Shown: positions 1-7,306 of the stretch, piece after piece
Layout of the letters: each line of letters opens with the position of its first letter
Position numbering within the stretch: the stretch's first letter is position 1
NCBI GenBank assembly: GCA_031283795.1
Contig: JAITBB010000089.1
Coordinates: 1-16,831, forward strand
DNA length: 16,831 nucleotides
Reading direction: 5' to 3'
Origin: Rickettsiales bacterium
GTDB taxonomy: Bacteria > Pseudomonadota > Alphaproteobacteria > Rickettsiales > UBA1997
Notes under the pieces: model-generated
Told to the model about the DNA's origin: nothing
Databases searched by the model: none
What the model saw: the letters and a program-made list of their open reading frames with translations, nothing else
Program-made: the position numbers and the translations under genes

Positions 1-1146
1 GTCCCAATATTTCTGCTGATAATGTTTCTTCTCTTCAGTCTTGTCTTCATATTGGCCAGGCCAATAGTTGCTCTAACGGAAAAGATCCTCAGAGAGGCTA
101 CAGAATACATCTCTACACTTCTGACGAATAGAAGCGCTCATCCTCTCCTTGCATCACTGTTAATAAACGGCATAGTCAATGGAGCCGGCACCGTCATCGC
201 GTTCTTCCCCAATATCTTCCTGCTCTTCACATTCCTAGGACTTCTGGAGGATAGCGGCTACTTCTCAAGAGGGACATTCCTCATGGACAGAGCGATGACA
301 TCAATCGGCCTAGAGGGGAAAAGCTTCATACCTATGCTGATGGGCTTCGGCTGTAGTGTTCCGGCGCTGATGGGCACAAGGATTCTGGATAAAAAAAGAG
401 ACAGGATATTAACAATGCTTGTGATCCCATTCATATCCTGCTCCGCAAAACTGCCAATTTTTGCGCTGTTTGCCTCCATATTCTTCCCAGAGAATCCTGC
501 AGCCATAGTGCTTCTACTGTATGTAACCGGACTCACAGCGGCCGCACTGGCAGCGAAGATTCTCAGCAGGACTGTTCTGAGAAACCAGTATCCATCGTCA
601 CTGTTTGTGGAACTACCCCCCTACCATCTACCAGTATTTCGGAATGTTCTTAAATATGGGCTTCGCAATGCCCTGGAATTTCTGAAGAGCGCCGGAACGT
701 ACATTATGGCTGGAATTCTAGTGGTGTGGGGTCTAAGTAGTCTACCTCTAGGAGTTGAGTACGCATCAGAACGCAGTCTACTGGGTATGGTTGGTGTCAA
801 ACTAGCATTCCTCTTCAGATATACCGGCTATGGCTTTTGGCAAGCTGCCGTTGCACTTATTTTTGGACTCATGGCAAAGGAAATCATAGTCAGCTCACTG
901 ATCGCCCTGCTATCCGCGAATGGAGCCAGTCTGGCAGCAACCCTGAGAGGCTACTTTAGTCCCCTATCCGCCCTCTCATTCCTGATCACCGTACTTCTAT
1001 ATCCTCCCTGCATTAGCGCAATTCTGGTTTTTAAAAGAGAAACAAAGTCCTGGAGCTGGACCCTCTTCATGGTGGGCTACACATTTCTAGTGGCCGTCAC
1101 AGTGTCAACGATTTTCTACCAGATTGGGAGACTCTTCTATTCCTGA
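1..1146 (+). CDS. feoB: Ferrous iron transport protein B, C-terminal part (5' truncated by window edge)
   Basis: The reading frame is open from base 1, so the N-terminal GTPase half and the first membrane helices lie outside the window and the first visible ATG is internal. What remains is the polytopic membrane domain of FeoB, the inner-membrane Fe(II) importer. Diagnostic segments are NGIVNGAGTVIAFFPNI, the gate motif GFGCSVPALMGTR with its conserved cysteine, ISCSAKLPIFALF (family form SCxARLPVY), and late in the protein GLMAKEIIVSSL, the second gate region. The protein ends shortly after the last hydrophobic helix. It converges with the helicase gene, with about 100 bp between the stops and no strong terminator. 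The family is clear; activity cannot be judged without the G domain. Confidence 0.95.
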   Translation, partial: VPIFLLIMFLLFSLVFILARPIVALTEKILREATEYISTLLTNRSAHPLLASLLINGIVNGAGTVIAFFPNIFLLFTFLGLLEDSGYFSRGTFLMDRAMTSIGLEGKSFIPMLMGFGCSVPALMGTRILDKKRDRILTMLVIPFISCSAKLPIFALFASIFFPENPAAIVLLLYVTGLTAAALAAKILSRTVLRNQYPSSLFVELPPYHLPVFRNVLKYGLRNALEFLKSAGTYIMAGILVVWGLSSLPLGVEYASERSLLGMVGVKLAFLFRYTGYGFWQAAVALIFGLMAKEIIVSSLIALLSANGASLAATLRGYFSPLSALSFLITVLLYPPCISAILVFKRETKSWSWTLFMVGYTFLVAVTVSTIFYQIGRLFYS

Positions 1147-1250
1147 CCGGGGCGTTCTGGCAAAAATACCGGGACAAAACCGAAAATAAGAGACAATATT
1201 CTAATTTTTGGAGAATCCGGGGACAGAGTTCGCTGGAAACTGTCAGCGTC

Positions 1251-3203
1251 CTAGCAGTCATGCTGTCGCCTGTAGTAGTCACTGTAGTACTGGCTGTCCA
1301 GTTCACAGGCTGTAAGATGCAGATTTTCTCTAGGTAGTTCACCGATGAACCGAGACTCGCGTAGAGCAACTATTCCTCTATTTTCATACATGAATTTGGA
1401 GTAGCTGATATATAGTTTCTTTCTTGCTCTGGTTATGGCGACATAGGCCAGTCTTCTCTCCTCCTCTAGAGTGATGCTATCCTCCAGGGACCTCGCCGTA
1501 GGAAACATTCCCTCCTGCCAGTTTGGTAGAAAAACCACATCAAATTCTAGACCCTTAGCGGCATGCATGGTCATCAGGCTGACCGCTCTGCCGGAAGAAT
1601 CACCATTCTCACTCTGGCTCATTAGACTGACATACTCTAGAAAACTGCCCAGGGTTGAAAAATCCCCTAGAACGTTTACCAGTTCCTCTAAGTTCTCCCG
1701 CCTCACTATGGATTCCGGGTCCGGGTCGAACGATTCTCCCAGTCTAGTTTCCGCTAGAATCATCACCGTTAGATCTCTGGGAGACATAGAGCCGGCCATA
1801 CTGCGCCACCTGCTATTCCTATTGACAAAATCTAGGACTTTGTCTCTGCTTCTACCTCTGATCACGCCGTTTGAACAGAGACAGGATAGGGCTACTGTGC
1901 AGCTCACTCTGTTGTCATTGGCAAAGTCCTTTATTTTCAGCACCATCGCCGAACCCAGACCCATCCTAGATGAGCCGATGATTCTCTCAAGGGCCATAAA
2001 ATCATCCGGATCGTCAATTAGGCGCAGATAGGCAATGCAGTTCTTCAGTTCCCTTCTCTCAAAGAATCTTATCCCGCCGACTATCCTGTAGGGCAGCCTG
2101 TATCTGAGAAAAACATCCTCCAAAATCCTTGTCTGATAGCTGGCTCTGACCAGAATACAGATATTTCCATAGTCATCGACATATCCACTTTCCCTCAGAC
2201 CATTTATCTCTCTAGCTATAACTATGGCCTCCTGTTTCGGGTCATTACAGCTGACCAGCTGTACCTTCTCTCCGGGGTCTTCACTATCAGTAAATATGGT
2301 CTTCCTATGCCTATAGCTATTGTTTGCTATCAGTGTTGAGGCCACAGTCAGTATGTTCCGCGTTGATCTATAGTTTCTCTCTAGCTTCAGCACTCTGGCC
2401 ATTCTATAGTCATCGGCGAATCTGAGCATATTGTTCACCTCCGCTCCACGCCATCCATAGATCGACTGGTCATCATCTCCCACACAGGTGAGCTTCACAT
2501 TTTTATTAGTCTCCACCCCTGAAATAAGCTTTAGCCATCTGTGCTGTATCGCATTGGTGTCCTGGTACTCATCAACCAGCAGATACCTGAGCGTTTCGCC
2601 ATAGTGCCGCCTGATTTCTGCACAGCTACTCAGAAGCTCTACCACCTTGATGAGGAGATCATTGAAGTCACAGCCATTCATTTCTCTGAGCCTCTGACCA
2701 TAGGCCTCGTAGATCTCGGCCAACCCATAGAGTGAGTCATCAATCTGACACTCCTGATTTTTGATCCTCCCTATCATTTCAGAGTAGCGCCTAGGGCTGC
2801 CATCTTGGGAATCCACAGCAAAATCTGACATTATCCGCCCCACCAGAGACAACTGCTCCGAACTATCCACTATCCTAAAATTCCTATCCAGGCCCATATG
2901 GTCGCCATATTCCCTCAGAATCCTCGCCGAAACCGAATGGAGTGTACCGATCAGCATTTCTGAGATGTCCACACTCACCATACTAGCAACACGCCTCTTC
3001 ATCTCCTCTGCAGCCTTGTTTGTAAAGGTTACAGCCAGTATACCCGAAGCCTCGGACAGGTTCGTTCCAACTATATAGGCTATTTTGGCCGTCAGGACTC
3101 TAGTCTTGCCGGTGCCAGCTCCGGCCAGAAGGAGCAGTGGTCCGTCATTGTAGAGAACGGCCTCCAATTGTTCTCTGTTCAGGCTACTGAGTATCTCCTC
3201 CAT
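1251..3203 (-). CDS. uvrD: UvrD/Rep/PcrA-type superfamily 1A DNA helicase
   Basis: ATP-dependent 3'-5' DNA helicase for nucleotide excision and mismatch repair and for restarting forks. All SF1A motifs are intact in the 650-aa product: Walker A AGAGTGKT (residues 27-34), motif Ia VTFTNKAAEEM, motif II LLVDEYQDT (208-216), motif III VGDDDQSIYGWRGA (241-254), motif IV LERNYRST (274-281), motif V MTMHAAKGLEFDVVFLP (about 544-560) and motif VI RRLAYVAITRARKKLYIS (583-600). I place the start at the ATG ending at 3203 because MEEILSSLNREQ matches the usual family N-terminus; an in-frame TTG 51 nt upstream (3254) is possible. The chain ends about 50 residues after motif VI, so the long C-terminal tail of typical UvrD is missing and the length is closer to Rep. 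It lies downstream of polA on the same strand and may be cotranscribed. UvrD, PcrA and Rep cannot be separated by eye. Confidence 0.93.
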   Translation of the reverse strand: MEEILSSLNREQLEAVLYNDGPLLLLAGAGTGKTRVLTAKIAYIVGTNLSEASGILAVTFTNKAAEEMKRRVASMVSVDISEMLIGTLHSVSARILREYGDHMGLDRNFRIVDSSEQLSLVGRIMSDFAVDSQDGSPRRYSEMIGRIKNQECQIDDSLYGLAEIYEAYGQRLREMNGCDFNDLLIKVVELLSSCAEIRRHYGETLRYLLVDEYQDTNAIQHRWLKLISGVETNKNVKLTCVGDDDQSIYGWRGAEVNNMLRFADDYRMARVLKLERNYRSTRNILTVASTLIANNSYRHRKTIFTDSEDPGEKVQLVSCNDPKQEAIVIAREINGLRESGYVDDYGNICILVRASYQTRILEDVFLRYRLPYRIVGGIRFFERRELKNCIAYLRLIDDPDDFMALERIIGSSRMGLGSAMVLKIKDFANDNRVSCTVALSCLCSNGVIRGRSRDKVLDFVNRNSRWRSMAGSMSPRDLTVMILAETRLGESFDPDPESIVRRENLEELVNVLGDFSTLGSFLEYVSLMSQSENGDSSGRAVSLMTMHAAKGLEFDVVFLPNWQEGMFPTARSLEDSITLEEERRLAYVAITRARKKLYISYSKFMYENRGIVALRESRFIGELPRENLHLTACELDSQYYSDYYRRQHDC

Positions 3204-3354
3204 TGAACCGAATAAGCTTTGGAGAGACCCTACTGCTCTATAAAATTTTGTCAAATAATTGGCTCCAGAGAAGATAAAGTGACAGACAGCTGACCACTAA
3301 TGCTGCTAGGAGGAGAATGGAGAAGTGATTCTCTACTAGTCGCCTCTAGAATAG

Positions 3355-3372
3355 AGATGTTTTAACACATCT
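3355..3372. repeat. Small perfect inverted repeat between polA and uvrD
   Basis: AGATGT-TTTAAC-ACATCT is a 6-bp perfect stem with a 6-nt loop, 20 nt past the polA stop on the minus strand. No T tract follows it on that strand, so a rho-independent terminator is doubtful. It could be a weak RNA processing or pausing hairpin in a polA-uvrD transcript. A second short hairpin (GAGAAT/ATTCTC, about 3313-3333) lies further downstream. Confidence 0.3.
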
Positions 3373-3392
3373 GGGTAGATCTGGAAACCGCT

Positions 3393-6134
3393 CTAGTGTG
3401 CCTCGCTCCAGTTTTTCCCGATCTTTATGTCCACTGGTAACGGTATCTGGAATTTCACGACGTTCTCCATGGTGTTCTGGACCACATCCTTTACAGCAGC
3501 CACACAGCTGTCATTTGACTCCACCAGTAGCTCGTCATGGACCTGCAGCACTATTCTCGCATTAAAATCGGCTATATTTTTGTGAACCATAACCATAGCC
3601 TTTTTTATTATGTCAGCGCCGGTCCCCTGTATAGGGGCGTTTATCGTTAGACGCTCAAGAAACGACCTCTGTGGCTCTCTAGCATGGCTCATGTCGACAT
3701 AGCAGATTCTATTAAACATGGTTTTGACAAACCCCTGTTTTCTGGCAGCCTCCTTTGTCTGGTTCATATAGTCCATGATCTCCGGATACACTCTAAAGTA
3801 GTTATCCATGTAGTCCCTAGCCTCGTTGTTGGATACGGACAGTCTTTTAGCCAACCCAAAGGGTGTTGTACCGTATACGATGCTAAAATTTATCACCTTA
3901 GCCAGTCTACGCATATCCGGCGTCACTGTGTCTGTTTTGAACACTCTCCTTGCTGTTTCCGCATGCACGTCACGACCATCTCTAAAGCTCTCCAGCAGAT
4001 GTTTAACGTTCGCATACTGAGCCAGTATGCGCAACTCTATCTGTGAATAGTCCGCACCTATAAAGCTGAAACCCTCCCTTGAGATAAAAGTCTTTCTTAT
4101 CTTCTCACCATCCTCGGTTCTTATGGGTATGTTCTGGAGGTTCGGGCTGCTGGAACTTAGTCGCCCGGTTATGACGTAGGTGTTGGAGAAACTGGTGTGT
4201 ACTCTGCCATCTCTATCGATTAGCCTTGGAAGAACATCTGTATAGGTACTCTTCAGCTTCATATAGTGCCTGTACTCAAGAATGTCTCCGGCTATGGAAA
4301 AGCCCATCCGGTATAGATCATCGAGCACCTCTGTATCGGTAGAATAGTGACCAGAGTTTCTTGATTTTTTACCCAGTGGCAGATGCATCTTTTCGAACAG
4401 GATCTCTCCAACCTGTTTGGGCGAGTTGATATTAAACTCCTGACCGACCTCTCTATGTATTTTGTCCTCTATTCTCAGAAGTTCCCCCTGGAAATGTTCC
4501 GAAAGACCCATGAGCCCACCGACATCCACTCTAACGCCCTCCCACTCCATATCCGCAAGCACATTGACCAGAGGTTTTTCTATGCTCTCATAGAGTTCTC
4601 TGAGCTCCGAAACTCCACTAAGTCTTTCGTCGATGAGTCCATGGAGAGCCCTTAGAATCTCAATTTCTCCACAGAAAAAGGCAAATTTATCGGAAATACC
4701 AAGAGAATCAAGATTTGTCCCCCTCTCGTACCTATGTATAATGTCTCTGCTTCCCTCTATATCGTCAAATTTGAACTGCACATTGTTACAGAGATACTCC
4801 TCAATTATCCCGGCCAGACTGTGCTCAAATTTACCGTTGTCAAGAATATAGGACATCAGACCAACATCGTCATAGTTGACGATGTCTAGGCCAAATCGTT
4901 TGAAAATTCTCATCTGTTTCTTGATATTGTAAGATATCTTCAATATCCTCCTATCCTCAAGTACAATTCGAAGGGATCTGGCCACCTTCGAAAAACTGAG
5001 GTGATTGTCGCTAAAACTCAGATCTAGCAGATCATCGGAAGAGCCACCGTCAATCAGGCAGATAAAATATATGTGTTTTTTGTTCTCGTCACTGAAACAG
5101 ATGGTTTTTACGTCTTCGTAGTCGCTGTTGTTTCCTGTCCTGAGATGGAAAACAATCCTGTCATTCGAGTCGACTAGGTCCCTACACACCCTGTCCAGCA
5201 TGTCTAAGTCGGTTATCTTCTTGTACTCATAGTCTCTACTCCTAGCCGGGAACATCTCTCCTTCGGTTCCGCCAAAGTTCTTCTCTATCTCTTTGGCTAT
5301 ACTATTAAATTCCATTCTACGGAGAAATTCTATGAACCTCGCCGGATTAAAATTTCTAAAAACCAAATCCTCTATGGATAGAGGGATGTCAACGGTGTCA
5401 CACAGTGTTACCAACTGTCTGGAAAGCAGAAGTTTGTCCATATTATTTTCTAGAGTAGTTCTTATTCTATCCGGTTTCACCCTATCAAGATTCGCCACGA
5501 GATTATCAAGAGCGCCAAATTCTCTGATCAGTTTTACCGCCGTCTTCTGGCCTATCGATGGAATTCCGGGGACATTATCCGATGCATCCCCCATAAGAGA
5601 CAATACTCCCAGAATTTGGTTTGGATAGACGCCCCACTTCTCAAAGATATCATCGGCATCTATTTTTCTATTATCTTTGGCATCATAGAGAAACACATCA
5701 CCCTCTATAAGCTGGGCCAGGTCCTTATCACCGGATATAATCCAAACCTCATAGCCCTCCGATTTTGCCTTTGCGGTCAAGGTAGCAATAATATCATCTG
5801 CCTCATAGCCGTATTTTTCAATGGTTTTTATATTCATTGCCTCGGTCACTTCTCTTATAAAGGGGAATTGTGGAACCATATCCTCCGGGACCGGTGGTCT
5901 GTTAGACTTATATTCTGGGAAAATGCTATGCCTAAAATTCTTTCCTCCAGTATCAAAAACAACAGCTATGTGGGTTGACTTTAGATCCACTATGAGCTTT
6001 ACGAGCATCCTGGTAAAACCATAGATACCGTTCACAGCTAGACCATCACTCCTCTTTTTTATGTTTTTCAAAGCAAAATACGCTCTGAAAAAAAAACTAT
6101 AGCCGTCGACCAGAATTAATTTTTTGTCTCTCAT
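3393..6134 (-). CDS. polA: DNA polymerase I (5' nuclease plus polymerase, decayed proofreading domain)
   Basis: Full-length family A polymerase of 913 aa (E. coli 928) for Okazaki fragment maturation and repair synthesis. The N-terminal 5' nuclease is intact: LILVDGYSFFFRAYFAL (6-22), YEADDIIATL (110-119), ISGDKDLAQLI and MGDASDNVPGIPSIGQKTA. The polymerase domain is canonical: ITGRLSSSSPNLQNIPIR, motif A GADYSQIELRIL (Asp695), motif B RRLAKVINFSIVYG (Lys746, Phe750, Tyr754) and motif C LQVHDELLVE (Asp867). The middle 3'-5' exonuclease domain keeps the fold length but has lost its metal ligands: the DTET motif aligns with HLRT (330-333), the next Asp aligns with Gln407 and the last with Glu490. 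The ATG at 6134 has a good Shine-Dalgarno (TAGGAG, 8 nt upstream). A run of nine T in the coding strand encodes FFF at 14-16. The gene is divergent from birA, and uvrD follows it. Confidence 0.96.
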   Translation of the reverse strand: MRDKKLILVDGYSFFFRAYFALKNIKKRSDGLAVNGIYGFTRMLVKLIVDLKSTHIAVVFDTGGKNFRHSIFPEYKSNRPPVPEDMVPQFPFIREVTEAMNIKTIEKYGYEADDIIATLTAKAKSEGYEVWIISGDKDLAQLIEGDVFLYDAKDNRKIDADDIFEKWGVYPNQILGVLSLMGDASDNVPGIPSIGQKTAVKLIREFGALDNLVANLDRVKPDRIRTTLENNMDKLLLSRQLVTLCDTVDIPLSIEDLVFRNFNPARFIEFLRRMEFNSIAKEIEKNFGGTEGEMFPARSRDYEYKKITDLDMLDRVCRDLVDSNDRIVFHLRTGNNSDYEDVKTICFSDENKKHIYFICLIDGGSSDDLLDLSFSDNHLSFSKVARSLRIVLEDRRILKISYNIKKQMRIFKRFGLDIVNYDDVGLMSYILDNGKFEHSLAGIIEEYLCNNVQFKFDDIEGSRDIIHRYERGTNLDSLGISDKFAFFCGEIEILRALHGLIDERLSGVSELRELYESIEKPLVNVLADMEWEGVRVDVGGLMGLSEHFQGELLRIEDKIHREVGQEFNINSPKQVGEILFEKMHLPLGKKSRNSGHYSTDTEVLDDLYRMGFSIAGDILEYRHYMKLKSTYTDVLPRLIDRDGRVHTSFSNTYVITGRLSSSSPNLQNIPIRTEDGEKIRKTFISREGFSFIGADYSQIELRILAQYANVKHLLESFRDGRDVHAETARRVFKTDTVTPDMRRLAKVINFSIVYGTTPFGLAKRLSVSNNEARDYMDNYFRVYPEIMDYMNQTKEAARKQGFVKTMFNRICYVDMSHAREPQRSFLERLTINAPIQGTGADIIKKAMVMVHKNIADFNARIVLQVHDELLVESNDSCVAAVKDVVQNTMENVVKFQIPLPVDIKIGKNWSEAH

Positions 6135-6272
6135 GCTCTAGACTCCTACAGCCAGACAGGGTAAAACAAAAAATACAAATGTAAAATCATGAACACTAGG
6201 ATTTTTAGCTATACATGGCGAGCATCTGCTCTCAGACAACTCTAAAAACTACCAACAAAAATTACCAGGCTA

Positions 6273-6365
6273 TGTTGAAAACTACGTCAACAAAAATGTT
6301 AACTGAGCTTGTTGGCAAATTATCATCAACCTTTCACACAAGCCATTGACATGTTGATAGTCAAC
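6273..6365. repeat. Cluster of GTTGA/TCAAC words, candidate regulator binding sites
   Basis: Five copies of GTTGA or its complement lie within 93 bp: 6274-6278, 6287-6291, 6326-6330, 6353-6357 and 6361-6365. Two pairs are arranged as dyads: GTTGA-N8-TCAAC at 6274-6291 and the tight GTTGATAGTCAAC at 6353-6365. The 10-mer TGTTGAAAAC at 6273-6282 recurs at 13121-13130, in the other large divergent intergenic region. About 0.2 copies of a given 5-mer would be expected by chance in this length, counting both strands. Binding by a regulator is an inference. Confidence 0.4.
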
Positions 6366-6375
6366 CTAATAATAT
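6346..6375 (+). promoter_or_regulatory. Candidate sigma-70-type promoter upstream of birA
   Basis: A perfect TTGACA (6346-6351), an 18-nt spacer and TAATAT (6370-6375, 4 of 6 consensus). The perfect dyad GTTGATAGTCAAC sits inside the spacer, where a bound repressor would block RNA polymerase. The 5' untranslated region of birA would be about 115 nt, which is long, so a second promoter nearer the gene is possible. Confidence 0.35.
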
Positions 6376-6496
6376 AAACATCTCTGTTAGTAATGAACTA
6401 TTACAGGATTTACAATGGTTACGCGAACTGAGGTTAGTAAACTAATTGTCAATGGATCGTTGTAAACAAATGAACAGCTCTAAATAATGATATATA

Positions 6497-7207
6497 ATGA
6501 AAGATCTATTTAATATATTTTATTTTAAAACTGTCACATCCACTATGGATGTGATCAAAAATTATGCTCCAAATACAGTTATCATCGCAGATGAACAGAC
6601 TAGAGGTAGGGGTAAACAAAACAGAAAATGGTTCTCCGAGAATTCCAATAACCTATATATGAGTCTGTCAATTGAGGCTAACGACTCTAGAATAGACTAT
6701 TCAAACTACTCTTTTCTGACAGCCATCGCTATGGTTAAAACTCTGGAAAATCTAGCCAATAGACCCATAGGCCTAGAAACAAAATGGCCAAACGACCTGT
6801 TAGTTAATGGAAAAAAAACAGGAGGTATTCTTCTTGAGATGGATTCCTCTAGAGGTTTACTAGTGATTGGACTTGGACTAAACATAGATAGACATCCAGA
6901 AAAACTAGAGAGCATGGCATTTTCTCCCACAGATCTATCTACAGAAGGCTATAGTTTCAGGAAACAAGATATTATAGATAAATTTCTCGAACAGTTTAGA
7001 TCTTATTCCACCATCCTACATACCCACGGTTTTAGGCCCATAGGAGATGAATGGATTAGATACGCCTATAATTTTAAGAGAAAGATAACGGTAAAAACCA
7101 ATTCTCTTAATACAACCGGCATTTTCGAGGATCTAGCACAGGATGGCTCGCTGGTGCTATCCACAGAGAGAGGCCGGATCATTGTAAGATCTGCTGACAT
7201 CTTCTAG
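6497..7207 (+). CDS. birA: Biotin--[acetyl-CoA-carboxylase] ligase, catalytic type without DNA-binding domain
   Basis: Forms biotinyl-AMP and transfers biotin to a lysine of biotin carboxyl carrier proteins such as those of acetyl-CoA or propionyl-CoA carboxylase. The 236-aa product begins directly at the catalytic domain: FKTVTSTMD (10-18), the adenylate-binding TRGRGKQNRKWFS (35-47), KWPNDLLVNGKKTGGILLE (96-114) and IGLGLNI (124-130), then a small SH3-like C-terminal domain (about 190-236). The N-terminal winged helix that makes E. coli BirA a repressor is absent, so this protein cannot regulate by that route. No clear Shine-Dalgarno precedes the ATG. Sampled stretches are about 35-40% GC against 47-55% in sampled stretches of the pgpA operon, and a run of eight A lies at 6811-6818. 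No biotin synthesis gene is nearby. Confidence 0.93.
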   Translation: MKDLFNIFYFKTVTSTMDVIKNYAPNTVIIADEQTRGRGKQNRKWFSENSNNLYMSLSIEANDSRIDYSNYSFLTAIAMVKTLENLANRPIGLETKWPNDLLVNGKKTGGILLEMDSSRGLLVIGLGLNIDRHPEKLESMAFSPTDLSTEGYSFRKQDIIDKFLEQFRSYSTILHTHGFRPIGDEWIRYAYNFKRKITVKTNSLNTTGIFEDLAQDGSLVLSTERGRIIVRSADIF

Positions 7208-7250
7208 TCTAGCCTGTCGAAGTAATCAGATTCATATGTGTTCTGAGTGC

Positions 7251-7279
7251 TTGACATCCTCCCCTTTTTAGCATACGAT
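7251..7279 (+). promoter_or_regulatory. Strong sigma-70-type promoter for the MORN-protein gene
   Basis: TTGACA (7251-7256, perfect), a spacer of exactly 17 nt and TACGAT (7274-7279, 4 of 6 consensus). Predicted transcription start is near 7286, giving a leader of about 20 nt before the ATG at 7307. It suggests that the MORN-protein gene and perhaps the genes after it are transcribed separately from birA. Confidence 0.65.
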
Positions 7280-7306
7280 AACCCTATTTGTCCAAAATAG
7301 AGAAAA

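Larger units (their letters stand above)
6135..6496. promoter_or_regulatory. Divergent AT-rich intergenic region between polA and birA
   Basis: The region is 362 bp without a convincing gene on either strand. It is clearly AT-richer than the flanking polA. It must contain the promoters for polA (leftward) and birA (rightward). The polA side carries a TAGGAG Shine-Dalgarno. No canonical polA -35/-10 pair stands out. The centre (6273-6375) holds a cluster of GTTGA/TCAAC words and a promoter-like sequence, listed separately. No riboswitch or RNA gene is recognised. Confidence 0.6.

Noticed and set aside
1147..1250. Terminator between feoB and the helicase gene (CGCTG/CAGCG hairpin near 1231-1248)
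   Set aside because: Stem of only 5 bp with an 8-nt loop and no T tract on either strand.
1471..2031. 186-codon plus-strand frame opposite the helicase
   Set aside because: Antisense shadow of an intact, fully motif-supported helicase gene.
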